Shown here: one piece after another, positions 27,398 through 36,237 of the stretch
Layout: each line of letters begins with the position of its first letter
Position numbering within the stretch: the first letter of the stretch is position 1
NCBI GenBank assembly: GCA_046349085.1
Contig: JAXMDA010000007.1
Span: forward strand, 186,001 to 250,000
DNA length: 64,000 nucleotides
Direction: 5' to 3'
From: JAJXWB01 sp046349085
Lineage (GTDB): Bacteria > Pseudomonadota > Alphaproteobacteria > Rhizobiales > Beijerinckiaceae
Program-made: the position numbers and the translations under genes
The notes under the pieces: model-generated
Told to the model about the DNA's origin: nothing
Databases searched by the model: none
Seen by the model: only the letters and a program-made list of their open reading frames with translations

Positions 27398-29590
27398 TCA
27401 GGCGGCCGCGTCTTCGGCCGGCGTGGCGGCGAGCGCCGGCCCCGTGTCCGGCAGGCGCGCGATCATGTCGATCAGCGCGCGGTCGTGCAGCGCCACCATC
27501 CGCTCTTTCGGATGAAGCCACGCGATGGCGTCGTCGATTGTCTCGGCCTCGTTGAGCTTGGCTTCGGCGAGCGCGCGCTCCGGCGTGATGTCGCCTTTCG
27601 CGCGCCGCTGATATTCCGGCAGAAACATCTCGTGCGCCACGCGAAACGCGGGGTCGGCGTGGATGATGCGGATGCAGTCGATGTGGTCGTCGTGCTCCGC
27701 CGAAAGCTCCTGCGCCAGCGCGTTGGCGCGCACGGCGATCGGCGGCACGTTGCGCTCCTCCGGCGTCGTCAGCAGGCCGATCCGGCGCAGGCCGAGGCCG
27801 ATCGCAAGCTGCCCGCTCGCCCAGGATATCGGGATGGCGAAGATGAGGCCGGCGATCGTCGGCGACATCCACGCCACGAGCGACGTCGAGATCAGCAGGC
27901 CAGCCACCAGGCTGATGGCGCCGAGCGCCATGTGCGAGCGGTGCTTGCGCACGATGGCCTTGAACGGGATCGAGCCGTCGTCGCGCCGCTGCGGATTCCA
28001 GCCGGTGTCGAAGCCGAACAAGATATTCATCACATGGCCGGTCTGCACGAGCATCATGATCGGCGCGAGCAGCGCGGACATGACGATCTCGAGCAGCGAC
28101 GAGATGATGAGGCGAAAGAAGCCGCCGCCGCCGCGCCGCGTCTCGCCGTCGATCAGCGCGAGGAACAGCCCGAAGAGCTTCGGCGCGAGCAGGATGCCCA
28201 TCGTCAGGCCGAACAGGGCGAGCGACCGCTCCGCGTCGAACCGCGGCCAGGCCGGAAAGAGCGTGAAGTCGCTCGTGAAATATTCAGGGCGGATATAGGT
28301 CGCCTGCAGCACGATCATGATGCCGACGACGAGCTGCATCAGCCACAGGGGCGACGCGAGATAACCGAAGATGCCGGTCAGGAAGTGCTGGCGCGAGGCC
28401 CAGTGCAGGCCCTTGGTCGGCAGGAGGCGGACGTGCTGCAGATTGCCCTGGCACCAACGCCGGTCGCGCGAGGAAACGTCGATCAGCGACGGCGGGCTCT
28501 CCTCGTAGGAGCCCTTGAGCGTCGGCAGCATGTAGACGGCGTAGCCGGCGCGCCGGATGAGGGCGGCTTCCACGAAATCGTGGCTGAGGATGTGCCCGCC
28601 GAACGGCGGCTTGCCGCGCAGATCGGGTAGCCCGCAATGCGCGGCGAAGGCGGCGGTGCGGATGATGGCGTTGTGGCCCCAGTAATTGCCGTCGCGGCCC
28701 ATCCACGCGGAGAGGCCCGCCGCGATCACCGGTCCGTAGATGCGCGCCGCGAACTGCTGCACGCGCGCGAACAAGGTGTTGCGGTTGATGATGAGCGGCA
28801 GCGTCTGGATGATGCCGGAATCGGGATCGGCCTCCATGCGCTGGGCGAGCGTGACGATGGCGTGGCCGGTCATCAGGCTGTCGGCGTCGAGCACGACCAT
28901 GTGCGGATAGGCGCCGCCCCAGCGCGTCACGAAATCCGCGATATTGCCGGCCTTGCGGGCGGTGTTCTTCTGGCGGTGGCGATAGTAGACGCGGCAGTCG
29001 GGTCCAAGCCTCTCGCGCAGCGCGATCAGCGCGCGCTCCTCGGCGACCCAGATGTCGGGATCGGTGGTGTCGGAGAGGAAGAACCAGTCGAAGTGCGCGC
29101 CGAGGCCCGTCGCCTCGACGTCTTCCCAGATCGCCTGCAGCGAGCCGAACACGCGGCTCGGCTCCTCGTTGTAGATCGGCATGACCACGGCGGTTTTCGC
29201 GTCCAGCGACGCCGGGGCGTCGAAGCGCTGGCGGCCGCGGATCAGCATCCAGAACAGGCCGACGACGCCGCTGGTGAAGGCGAGAGCGATCCACGAGAAA
29301 TTGGCGAGAAACAGAACCAGCAGCGCCCATTTCAGCAAGGTGACGCCGCCGACCTCGACGACCTTGTACATTTCGTGCGCGCCGTAGGCTGTCAGCGCCA
29401 GGCCGCCGCCGAACACCACGATCCGCGCAAGCCAGGGGCTGCGCATGTTGGCGGCCAGCAGCCATTTGCGCCGCGCCTTCTTGTCGAAGCGCGACAGGCT
29501 CTGCACCGGCATCGCGATCGGCGATTCCGGCGGCATCGTCGGCGCCATGGCCTGCGGGGCGCCCGGGCGGCTTTCGGTCAGGGCGTCCAT
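27398..29590 (-). CDS. opgH: Periplasmic glucan glucosyltransferase OpgH/MdoH
   Basis: 730-residue inner-membrane family 2 glycosyltransferase. The N-terminal region has two TM helices near residues 55-120. The catalytic domain shows DAKTAVVMPIYNEEP, FLSDTTDPD, the metal-binding ADSLM and the product-site motif RRWCQGN, followed by several TM helices. It polymerises glucose from UDP-glucose into beta-1,2-linked osmoregulated periplasmic glucan. It begins 13 nt inside the end of opgG, so the two are translationally coupled. The last ~20 residues are Ala-rich and variable. Confidence 0.95.
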   Translation of the reverse strand: MDALTESRPGAPQAMAPTMPPESPIAMPVQSLSRFDKKARRKWLLAANMRSPWLARIVVFGGGLALTAYGAHEMYKVVEVGGVTLLKWALLVLFLANFSWIALAFTSGVVGLFWMLIRGRQRFDAPASLDAKTAVVMPIYNEEPSRVFGSLQAIWEDVEATGLGAHFDWFFLSDTTDPDIWVAEERALIALRERLGPDCRVYYRHRQKNTARKAGNIADFVTRWGGAYPHMVVLDADSLMTGHAIVTLAQRMEADPDSGIIQTLPLIINRNTLFARVQQFAARIYGPVIAAGLSAWMGRDGNYWGHNAIIRTAAFAAHCGLPDLRGKPPFGGHILSHDFVEAALIRRAGYAVYMLPTLKGSYEESPPSLIDVSSRDRRWCQGNLQHVRLLPTKGLHWASRQHFLTGIFGYLASPLWLMQLVVGIMIVLQATYIRPEYFTSDFTLFPAWPRFDAERSLALFGLTMGILLAPKLFGLFLALIDGETRRGGGGFFRLIISSLLEIVMSALLAPIMMLVQTGHVMNILFGFDTGWNPQRRDDGSIPFKAIVRKHRSHMALGAISLVAGLLISTSLVAWMSPTIAGLIFAIPISWASGQLAIGLGLRRIGLLTTPEERNVPPIAVRANALAQELSAEHDDHIDCIRIIHADPAFRVAHEMFLPEYQRRAKGDITPERALAEAKLNEAETIDDAIAWLHPKERMVALHDRALIDMIARLPDTGPALAATPAEDAAA

Positions 29591-31098
29591 CTGTAGAGCC
29601 AGGTCTCGCTCACGGGTTTGCCGTCGGCCTCGAGCACGAGGCGAATTTCGGATTGCGTCTCCGCGCCGGGGTCAAGTTCGAACACGACGCGATAGGTCTT
29701 GCGATCGCGGTAAAGATAGGTGCGCACCGCCGCGATTGAACCGGGTCCGGCGGTCAGGGCCGGCTTGATGTCGCGCAACGCCTGCGGATCGGCGAGGGCG
29801 TCGCCGGAAAAGGCGACGATGAACTTGCGCCTCTTGCCGCCGCCGCGCCCGCCGCGCGAATCCGTCACGCGCAGCAGCGGCGGCTGCGACGGCGGGTCCC
29901 AGCACCAGAACTGCCGATAGGCCCAGGAGTTTTCAGCGCCGGCCGTCAGCCCGCCCTTCGGCCGCCAGTAGGCGATGCAATTGCTGTTGGTCTCGGATTC
30001 CGCGGGAATTTCGGTCAGCGTCACCACGCCTGCGCCGAACTCGCTGAGAGGCTCGATCCAGAGCGAGGGCCGCATCTCCCATTTCAGTTCGTCGTCCTCG
30101 TAGGATTCGAAGTCCCGATTGCGCATCAGGAAGCCGAAACCCTTCGGCTTTTCATCGACGAAGGACGAAATCTGCAACGTCTGCCGGTTGGTCACGGGAC
30201 GCCAGATCCATTCGTCCTTGCCGCTGTTCATGTGCAGGCCGTTGACGTCGGCGATGGTCGGGCGGACATCGTCCGGGCGGCGCCGGTCGAGCGGCGAGGA
30301 AATGCTCGTCGCGCTCATCGAGGCGATGCCGACGTTTTCGACGGTGGCGCGCGGGACGAGCGTCAATTCCGTGTCGATGATGATCGCTTCGCCCGGCCGG
30401 ATGGTGAATCGGTAGGCGCCGGCCACGCTTTCGGAATCCAGCAGCGCGTGCACCACCAGAGCGTTGCTGGCGAGCGTCGGCTTTTCGATCCACACCGCCT
30501 TGAATTGCGGAAATTCCTCGCCGCGCGGATCGGCCGTCTTCACCGAAAGGCCGCGCGCCTGCACGCCGAGCGTCTGCCCCGGCGCGCGCGCCTTGAAGAA
30601 ACTGGCGCCCTGGAAGATGGCGACCTCCGCAAGCCGGCCTTCGCGTGGAACAAGCACGCGAAAACCCGAAAAACCGATGTCCGGCAATTCCTGCGGCGTC
30701 TTGATCGACCCGAACTCGAAATCCGCCGGACTGTAGGCGAGCCGGCGCGACAGGCCGTTCTCGACGAGCTGGATCATCATATGGGAGTTGTAGATGAACC
30801 CGCGATGAAGGGGCTCGATCACGAAACCGACCTTGTCGTCGGCCCAGATCAGCTTTTCCCGGCGGTAACGCAGCCCGACATACTGGTCGAAATTGAGGCC
30901 GTTGAAGGCGTCCGGCAGATCGGTCGGCGAGGGCTTGTAGGCCGTCTTGGAGAAGCTGCGGGCCAGATCCAGCACCATGTTCTGCTGGAAGGGCGCCGGC
31001 TGTTCGGGCTGTCCCTGCGTCTGGGCGAAGGCGGGCGACGAAAGCAGCAGGCCTGCCCCGCTCGCAACGCCCTTCAGCACGTCTCGACGCACGATCAT
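29578..31098 (-). CDS. opgG: Periplasmic glucan biosynthesis protein OpgG/OpgD
   Basis: 506 residues. The N-terminus has a twin-arginine signal (VRRDVLKG, then a hydrophobic core and AFAQ), as in OpgD-type paralogues. The mature part matches OpgG along its length: LDLARSFSKTAYKP, NGLNFDQYVGLRYR, the acidic glucan-binding region around RPTIADVNGLHMNSGKDEWIW and the C-terminal Ig-like domain ending WLYRWTP. OpgG shapes and branches the glucan backbone in the periplasm. The ATG at 31098 is used; a TTG at 31104 is possible. Divergent from glmU with a 179-bp spacer. Confidence 0.93.
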   Translation of the reverse strand: MIVRRDVLKGVASGAGLLLSSPAFAQTQGQPEQPAPFQQNMVLDLARSFSKTAYKPSPTDLPDAFNGLNFDQYVGLRYRREKLIWADDKVGFVIEPLHRGFIYNSHMMIQLVENGLSRRLAYSPADFEFGSIKTPQELPDIGFSGFRVLVPREGRLAEVAIFQGASFFKARAPGQTLGVQARGLSVKTADPRGEEFPQFKAVWIEKPTLASNALVVHALLDSESVAGAYRFTIRPGEAIIIDTELTLVPRATVENVGIASMSATSISSPLDRRRPDDVRPTIADVNGLHMNSGKDEWIWRPVTNRQTLQISSFVDEKPKGFGFLMRNRDFESYEDDELKWEMRPSLWIEPLSEFGAGVVTLTEIPAESETNSNCIAYWRPKGGLTAGAENSWAYRQFWCWDPPSQPPLLRVTDSRGGRGGGKRRKFIVAFSGDALADPQALRDIKPALTAGPGSIAAVRTYLYRDRKTYRVVFELDPGAETQSEIRLVLEADGKPVSETWLYRWTP

Positions 31099-31277
31099 GG
31101 ACAAACAGACTTTCCGAAAGACGCAGGCGTGACCATCGCGCGAACGTAGGATATCTGACGCAGCCCGAGCCGGTCGAGCGGGGCCGCGATCCTTCCGCGC
31201 TCAACGGCCCGTGTTTATACTGTTCAAATGTTTTGGCAACGGCGTCCGCCGCTTGCGCGCCTCTCCCGGAGATTGAA

Positions 31278-32624
31278 ATGCCGTCTGCCCGCCGCTGCAT
31301 CGCTATTGTCCTGGCCGCAGGCGAGGGCGTGCGGATGCGGTCCGCGACGCCGAAAGTGCTGCATCAGGTCGCAGGCCGCAGCATGGTGGCCCATGTCGTG
31401 GGGGCCGTTGCCGCCGCGGGCGCCGACGCCGTCGCTCTCGTGGTCGGCCCGGGTCGCGAAGATGTGGCCGCCGCCGCGCGGGCCGTCGCGCCCGGGGCGG
31501 AGATTTTCGTCCAGACCGAGCGGCTCGGCACCGCCCACGCCGTGCTGGCGGCGCGCGCCGCGCTTGAACGCGGCTATGACGACGTCCTGATCGCCTTCGC
31601 CGACACCCCCCTCATCCGTCCCGAAACCTTCGCCGGTCTGCGCGCCGCCGTCGCGGAGGGCGCAGCCGTGGCCGCCCTCGGCTTTCTGGCGGCCGATCCC
31701 ATGGGCTATGGCCGCCTGCTGCTCGGCGCGGACGGCGGCCTTGTCGCCATTCGCGAGCACAAGGATGCGACGGAGGCCGAACGCGAGACCAGGCTCTGCA
31801 ACGCCGGCCTGATGGCGCTCGATGGCGCGCGCGCGCTGGAATTGCTCGACGCCGTCGGCAATTCCAACGTGCAGAAGGAATATTACCTGACCGACGTGGT
31901 CGCCGGCGCCCGCTCGCGCAACCTGAAGGCGACCCACCGCGAGGCCCCCGAGAGCGAGGTGCTCGGCGTCAACGACCGCGTCCAGCTCGCCGCCGCCGAG
32001 GCCGGGGCGCAGAAGCGGCTGCGCGAGGCGGCGATGCGCGCGGGCGCGACGCTGATCGCGCCGGACAGCGTGCATTTCAGCGCCGACACCAGGCTCGGCC
32101 GCGACGTCGTCGTCGAGCCGCATGTGGTCTTCGGTCCCGGCGTGGAAGTCGCCGACGGCGTGACGATCCGCGCCTTCTCGCATCTGGAAGGCGCGCGGGT
32201 CGAGACCGGAGCGACCGTCGGCCCCTTCGCGCGACTGCGCCCGGGCGCGAAAATCGAGGCGGACGCGCATATCGGCAATTTCGTGGAGATCAAGGCCTCG
32301 ACGGTCGGCGTCGGCGCCAAGGTCAATCATCTCGCCTACATCGGCGACGCCTCGGTAGGGGCGAAGTCGAACATCGGCGCCGGCGTCATCACCTGCAATT
32401 ACGACGGTTTCGGCAAATACCGCACCGAGATCGGAGAGGGCGCCTTTGTCGGCACCAACTCGTCTCTCGTCGCGCCGGTGAAGATCGGCGCCGGCGCCTA
32501 TATCGGCTCGGGCTCGGTCATCACGGACGACGTCGAAGCTGAGGCGCTGGCGCTCGGGCGCGGGCGACAGGTGCAGAAGCCCGGTTGGGCGACCGCCTTC
32601 CGGGCTTCCCGGCGCAAGGCCTGA
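31278..32624 (+). CDS. glmU: Bifunctional GlcNAc-1-P uridyltransferase / GlcN-1-P acetyltransferase
   Basis: 448 residues, standard GlmU length. The N-terminal nucleotidyltransferase starts with IVLAAGEGVRMRSATPKVLH, the UTP-binding signature; AFADTPL holds the metal-binding Asp. The C-terminal left-handed beta-helix of hexapeptide repeats carries GNFVEIKAS and the catalytic-histidine-containing VNHLAYIGDA. It makes UDP-GlcNAc for peptidoglycan and lipopolysaccharide in the cytoplasm. ATG 31278 is preceded by CCCGGAGA. glmS, the enzyme feeding this pathway, follows about 460 bp downstream, separated only by a small opposite-strand gene. Confidence 0.96.
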   Translation: MPSARRCIAIVLAAGEGVRMRSATPKVLHQVAGRSMVAHVVGAVAAAGADAVALVVGPGREDVAAAARAVAPGAEIFVQTERLGTAHAVLAARAALERGYDDVLIAFADTPLIRPETFAGLRAAVAEGAAVAALGFLAADPMGYGRLLLGADGGLVAIREHKDATEAERETRLCNAGLMALDGARALELLDAVGNSNVQKEYYLTDVVAGARSRNLKATHREAPESEVLGVNDRVQLAAAEAGAQKRLREAAMRAGATLIAPDSVHFSADTRLGRDVVVEPHVVFGPGVEVADGVTIRAFSHLEGARVETGATVGPFARLRPGAKIEADAHIGNFVEIKASTVGVGAKVNHLAYIGDASVGAKSNIGAGVITCNYDGFGKYRTEIGEGAFVGTNSSLVAPVKIGAGAYIGSGSVITDDVEAEALALGRGRQVQKPGWATAFRASRRKA

Positions 32625-32627
32625 CGG

Positions 32628-32873
32628 TCAGGGCGTACACGGCACGGGGCCGCGATGCACGCCGTTTTCGTCGACCGTCGCCTGCCATTCGTGATTCGCT
32701 TTGGCCTGGGCGAACATCTCTTCGCAGATCGCCGCATGGCCGGAGCCTGCCCGCTTCATGCAGATATTGAAGATGCTCTGACAGGTGGGCCGCTTGCGTT
32801 CCTGCGCCTGCGCGACGCCGCCCGCCATGAAAGCCGCGAGGGCGAGAACAGACAGGCTGCGCGTGAACGTCAT
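32628..32873 (-). CDS. Small secreted four-cysteine protein
   Basis: 81 residues. A signal peptide (MTFTRSLSVLALAAFMAGGVAQAQ) precedes a mature part of about 57 residues with four Cys (in PTCQ, NICM, AICE and VPCT), which could form two disulfides in the periplasm. It sits antisense-oriented in the glmU-glmS gap and ends 3 nt from the glmU stop. It is recognisable as a type of short Cys-containing periplasmic protein seen in Rhizobiales, but no function is known. The ATG at 32873 was chosen because it begins the signal peptide. Confidence 0.75.
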   Translation of the reverse strand: MTFTRSLSVLALAAFMAGGVAQAQERKRPTCQSIFNICMKRAGSGHAAICEEMFAQAKANHEWQATVDENGVHRGPVPCTP

Positions 32874-33082
32874 GACGGGCTCCAGGCGATGAAGGCGCCG
32901 AGGCCGATTCCCGCGCCGGCCTCGCAATGGCCACATAGCTTGGCCGAAATGATGGCGGGCGGCCAGATGTTTTTCGCTTTGGAGAACGACGGTGCAAGGG
33001 CGCTCCCGATTTGCGCTTGCGTCGGCGCCAGCGGCCTTCTAGCTCTTGTGCGGCCGGACGACAGGGAAAGTGACGTCGCGAA

Positions 33083-34909
33083 ATGTGCGGAATAGTCGGA
33101 ATTCTCGGCAACGAGCCGGTCGCCGGCGATATCGTGGAGGCGCTGCGGCGCCTGGAATATCGCGGCTACGATTCGGCCGGCGTCGCCACGCTGGAGAACG
33201 GGCGCCTGACGCGCCGCCGCGCCGAGGGCAAGCTGCGCAATCTCGGCGACCGCCTCGCGCGCGAGCCTCTGATGGGCCATAGCGGCATCGGCCACACCCG
33301 CTGGGCGACGCATGGCCGCCCCAACGAGACCAACGCGCATCCGCACGCCAACGACCGCGTCGCGGTCGTGCACAACGGCATCATCGAGAATTTTCGTGAA
33401 TTGCGCGAGGGGTTGCGCGCCAAGGGCCACACGTTCCTGACCGAGACCGATACGGAAGTGGTCGCCCATCTCGTCGCCGAGGAGATGAAGGGGCGCAATT
33501 CGGCAATCGAGGCCGTGGCCGCAGCGCTGCCGCAATTGCGCGGCGCCTTCGCGCTCGCCTTCCTGTTCGAGGGCGAGGCCGATCTGCTGGTCGGCGCGCG
33601 CCGTGGCTCGCCGCTCGCCGTCGGTTGGGGCGAGGGGCGGATGTATCTCGGCTCCGATGCGCTCGCGTTGGCGCCCTTCACGCAGGACGTCACCTATCTC
33701 GACGAGGGCGACTGGGTCGTGCTCACCCGCAAGGGCGCCGAATTCCACGACGCGTCCGGCGCAAAGGTCGAGCGCCCGCGCATCCGCACGCAGGCTTCGG
33801 CCTTTCTCGTCGACAAGGGCGAGCATCGCCATTTCATGGCGAAGGAAATCCACGAGCAGCCGGAGGTCGTCGGCCGCACGCTCGCCCACTACCTCGACAT
33901 GTCCGGCGGCAAGGTCGCGCTGCCCTTCGCGCTGCCCTTCGACGCCAAGGCGCTCAACCGGGTGACGCTCACCGCCTGCGGCACCGCCTATTACGCCGGC
34001 CTGATCGCGCGCTACTGGTTCGAGCGCTTCGCGCGTCTGCCCGTGGACATCGACGTCGCTTCGGAATTTCGCTACCGCGAGGCGCCGCTGCAAGGCGACG
34101 GGCTCGCCATCGTCATTTCGCAATCCGGCGAGACGGCGGACACGCTCGCCTCGCTGCGCTACGCCAAGAGCCAGCGCCAGCACATCCTGTCCGTCGTCAA
34201 TGTGCAGACCTCGACCATCGCGCGCGAGAGCGAACTGGTCGCCCCGACGCTTGCGGGTCCCGAAATCGGCGTGGCCTCGACCAAGGCTTTCACCTGTCAG
34301 CTCTCCGTGCTGGCGTGTCTGGCCATCGCGCTTGGCCGCGCGCGCGGCGTGCTGAGCGTCGAAGATGAATCGCGCCTCGTTGGCGAGCTTATCGCCGTGC
34401 CGGGCCTGATCGCGGACGCGCTCGCCGGGGAAGGCGACATCGAGAAGATCGCGCACGGCCTCGCCAATGCGAAGAGCGCCCTTTATCTCGGCCGCGGCGG
34501 ATCGTTTCCGCTCGCGCTCGAAGGCGCGCTGAAGCTCAAGGAAATCTCCTACATTCACGCCGAGGGCTATGCCGCGGGCGAACTGAAGCATGGTCCGATC
34601 GCGCTGATCGACGAGGACATGCCGGTCATCGTCATCGCGCCCAAGGACCCCTGGCTCGAGAAGACCGTGTCGAACGTGCAGGAAGTCGCCGCCCGCGGCG
34701 GCCGCATCGTCCTCATCGGCGACGAAGAGGCCGAAACGGAGCTTGCGACGGAGCTTGCGGGCAGCGTGCTGCTCAAGCCGATGGCGTCGGATTTTTCGGC
34801 GATCGTCTACGCCGTGCCCGTGCAATTGCTCGCCTATCACGCCGCCGTCTTCATGGGCAAGGACGTCGACCAGCCGCGCAATCTGGCGAAAAGCGTCACC
34901 GTCGAGTGA
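33083..34909 (+). CDS. glmS: Glutamine-fructose-6-phosphate aminotransferase (isomerizing)
   Basis: 608 residues, standard length. The N-terminal nucleophile amidotransferase domain begins MCGIVGILGN with catalytic Cys2; GHTRWATHG and HNGIIENF are present. Two SIS isomerase domains follow (TACGTAYYAG, SQSGETADTLASL, STKAFTCQL), and the C-terminus ends DQPRNLAKSVTVE with the conserved Lys. It forms glucosamine-6-phosphate from fructose-6-phosphate and glutamine, the first step of UDP-GlcNAc synthesis. No ribozyme-like leader is seen in the 209 bp upstream, as expected outside Gram-positives. Confidence 0.97.
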   Translation: MCGIVGILGNEPVAGDIVEALRRLEYRGYDSAGVATLENGRLTRRRAEGKLRNLGDRLAREPLMGHSGIGHTRWATHGRPNETNAHPHANDRVAVVHNGIIENFRELREGLRAKGHTFLTETDTEVVAHLVAEEMKGRNSAIEAVAAALPQLRGAFALAFLFEGEADLLVGARRGSPLAVGWGEGRMYLGSDALALAPFTQDVTYLDEGDWVVLTRKGAEFHDASGAKVERPRIRTQASAFLVDKGEHRHFMAKEIHEQPEVVGRTLAHYLDMSGGKVALPFALPFDAKALNRVTLTACGTAYYAGLIARYWFERFARLPVDIDVASEFRYREAPLQGDGLAIVISQSGETADTLASLRYAKSQRQHILSVVNVQTSTIARESELVAPTLAGPEIGVASTKAFTCQLSVLACLAIALGRARGVLSVEDESRLVGELIAVPGLIADALAGEGDIEKIAHGLANAKSALYLGRGGSFPLALEGALKLKEISYIHAEGYAAGELKHGPIALIDEDMPVIVIAPKDPWLEKTVSNVQEVAARGGRIVLIGDEEAETELATELAGSVLLKPMASDFSAIVYAVPVQLLAYHAAVFMGKDVDQPRNLAKSVTVE

Positions 34910-34916
34910 CGCGCGT

Positions 34917-35063
34917 TCAGTAGATCGAGGCCAGCAGGATCAGCGCGAAGACGACGCCTGCGACGACGCTCCACAATACGCGCAGAAAGCCGTGATAATT
35001 TTCGAGATGAACGGCGTATTCGCGCTCGTCCGTCGTCTCGGGAGCATGATCGATCATCGCCAT
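34917..35063 (-). CDS. aa3-type cytochrome c oxidase subunit IV
   Basis: 48-residue microprotein: a short acidic N-terminal stretch (MAMIDHAPETTDEREYAVHL), then ENYHGFLRVLWSVVAG and a single TM helix (VVFALILLASIY). This matches the bacterial aa3-type oxidase subunit IV family, a one-helix accessory subunit of the respiratory oxidase found in alphaproteobacteria. AGGAGG lies at ideal distance from ATG 35063. The oxidase core genes are not in the window. It is convergent with glmS (7 nt between stops). Confidence 0.88.
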   Translation of the reverse strand: MAMIDHAPETTDEREYAVHLENYHGFLRVLWSVVAGVVFALILLASIY

Positions 35064-35127
35064 GGCGACCTCCTGCCTCCCCGCACGGCGGAAAATAGGA
35101 CGGTCGCGCACATAGTGTAGCGCGCCG

Positions 35128-36090
35128 CTACGCCGCCGCGGCGAAGCGGTCGGCGAGCCAGGCCTCCGCCGCGCTGCGACCGGCGTCGCGCAGGCGGGTG
35201 AGGAAGCGCCAATCGAGATCGGCGGCGCTGCGGCTGGCAAGATCGGCGATCTCGTCTTCCGCCGCGAGCCGGTCGATGCGCAATCCGCGCAGCTTCGGCG
35301 TCGCGCGCAGACTTGCGCCGAGCCGCAACGCTTCGAGCTCGGCGTTCAGCGTCGCGTTGAACGATATGTGCTCGAGCCGCTTGACGATATCGCCGCGATT
35401 GGTGGGCGTGGCGTGGCTGCGCGCCGGCGTCACCTGCACGATCAGCACGTCGAGCGCGTCGGATTCGTGTACGAGCTGCACCAGCGGCGGATTGGAGGAA
35501 TAACCGCCGTCCCAATAACCGTCGCCGTCGATCTCGACCGTTCGGTGGATCAACGGCAGGCAGGCGGAGGCCAGAATCGTGTCGACCGTCAGCTCCTCGT
35601 TGCGGAAGATGCGCAGGGCGCCATCGGAGACCCGCGTCGTGGCGATGAGAAGACGGGGACCGCCGGCGCCGCGCAGGCGCGCGAAATCGATCTCGCCCTC
35701 GAGCGCGCGGCGCAGCGGATTGAGATCGAACGGATTGAAATGATATGGCGAAAGCGCCTGCGCCAGCGCCTCGACGCCGGGCGGGATGACCGACAGAGGC
35801 AGGAACGCGGATGAGACGCTCATCCGTCGCCAGAAATGTTCCAGTTTCTCGCGCGCGCCGTCGCGCCCGCCTTCGACCAGGCCGGCGGCCATCAGGGTGG
35901 CGTTGACCGCGCCGGCGCTCGCCCCGCTGATCGCATCGAAGCGCAGGTCCGGTTGTTCGAGCAGCCGGTCGAGCACGCCCCAGGTGAAGGCCCCGTAGGA
36001 GCCGCCGCCTTGCAGGGCGAGCGACAGGAGCGGGGCCGCCGGCGCGGCGCGCCCGGTCAGCGCGTTGAGCGCCTGGTCCAGAAGCCGCAT
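35128..36090 (-). CDS. Patatin-like phospholipase
   Basis: 320 residues. The patatin catalytic dyad is intact: oxyanion loop GGGSYG at 28-33, nucleophile Ser58 in GASAG (56-60) and Asp194 in the DGG motif. The rest is a typical bacterial PNPLA domain with a C-terminal helical region. It is predicted to hydrolyse acyl esters of lipids; no signal peptide is seen, so it is probably cytoplasmic or membrane-associated. It lies upstream of the oxidase subunit IV gene on the same strand (64 nt apart) and divergent from the GT87 gene. Confidence 0.9.
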   Translation of the reverse strand: MRLLDQALNALTGRAAPAAPLLSLALQGGGSYGAFTWGVLDRLLEQPDLRFDAISGASAGAVNATLMAAGLVEGGRDGAREKLEHFWRRMSVSSAFLPLSVIPPGVEALAQALSPYHFNPFDLNPLRRALEGEIDFARLRGAGGPRLLIATTRVSDGALRIFRNEELTVDTILASACLPLIHRTVEIDGDGYWDGGYSSNPPLVQLVHESDALDVLIVQVTPARSHATPTNRGDIVKRLEHISFNATLNAELEALRLGASLRATPKLRGLRIDRLAAEDEIADLASRSAADLDWRFLTRLRDAGRSAAEAWLADRFAAAA

Positions 36091-36237
36091 GAAATCCCTT
36101 TCCGTTCAATGATGAAGGAAATTGTGCATTGCAACATGGACTTTGTAAGGCCGAATTCAAGACCGGTCGAGCCCGATTTACGCGCAATTCATCGAACTGC
36201 CGGAAAATGAAGTCCTTCCGGAGCCTTACGTGAGGAA

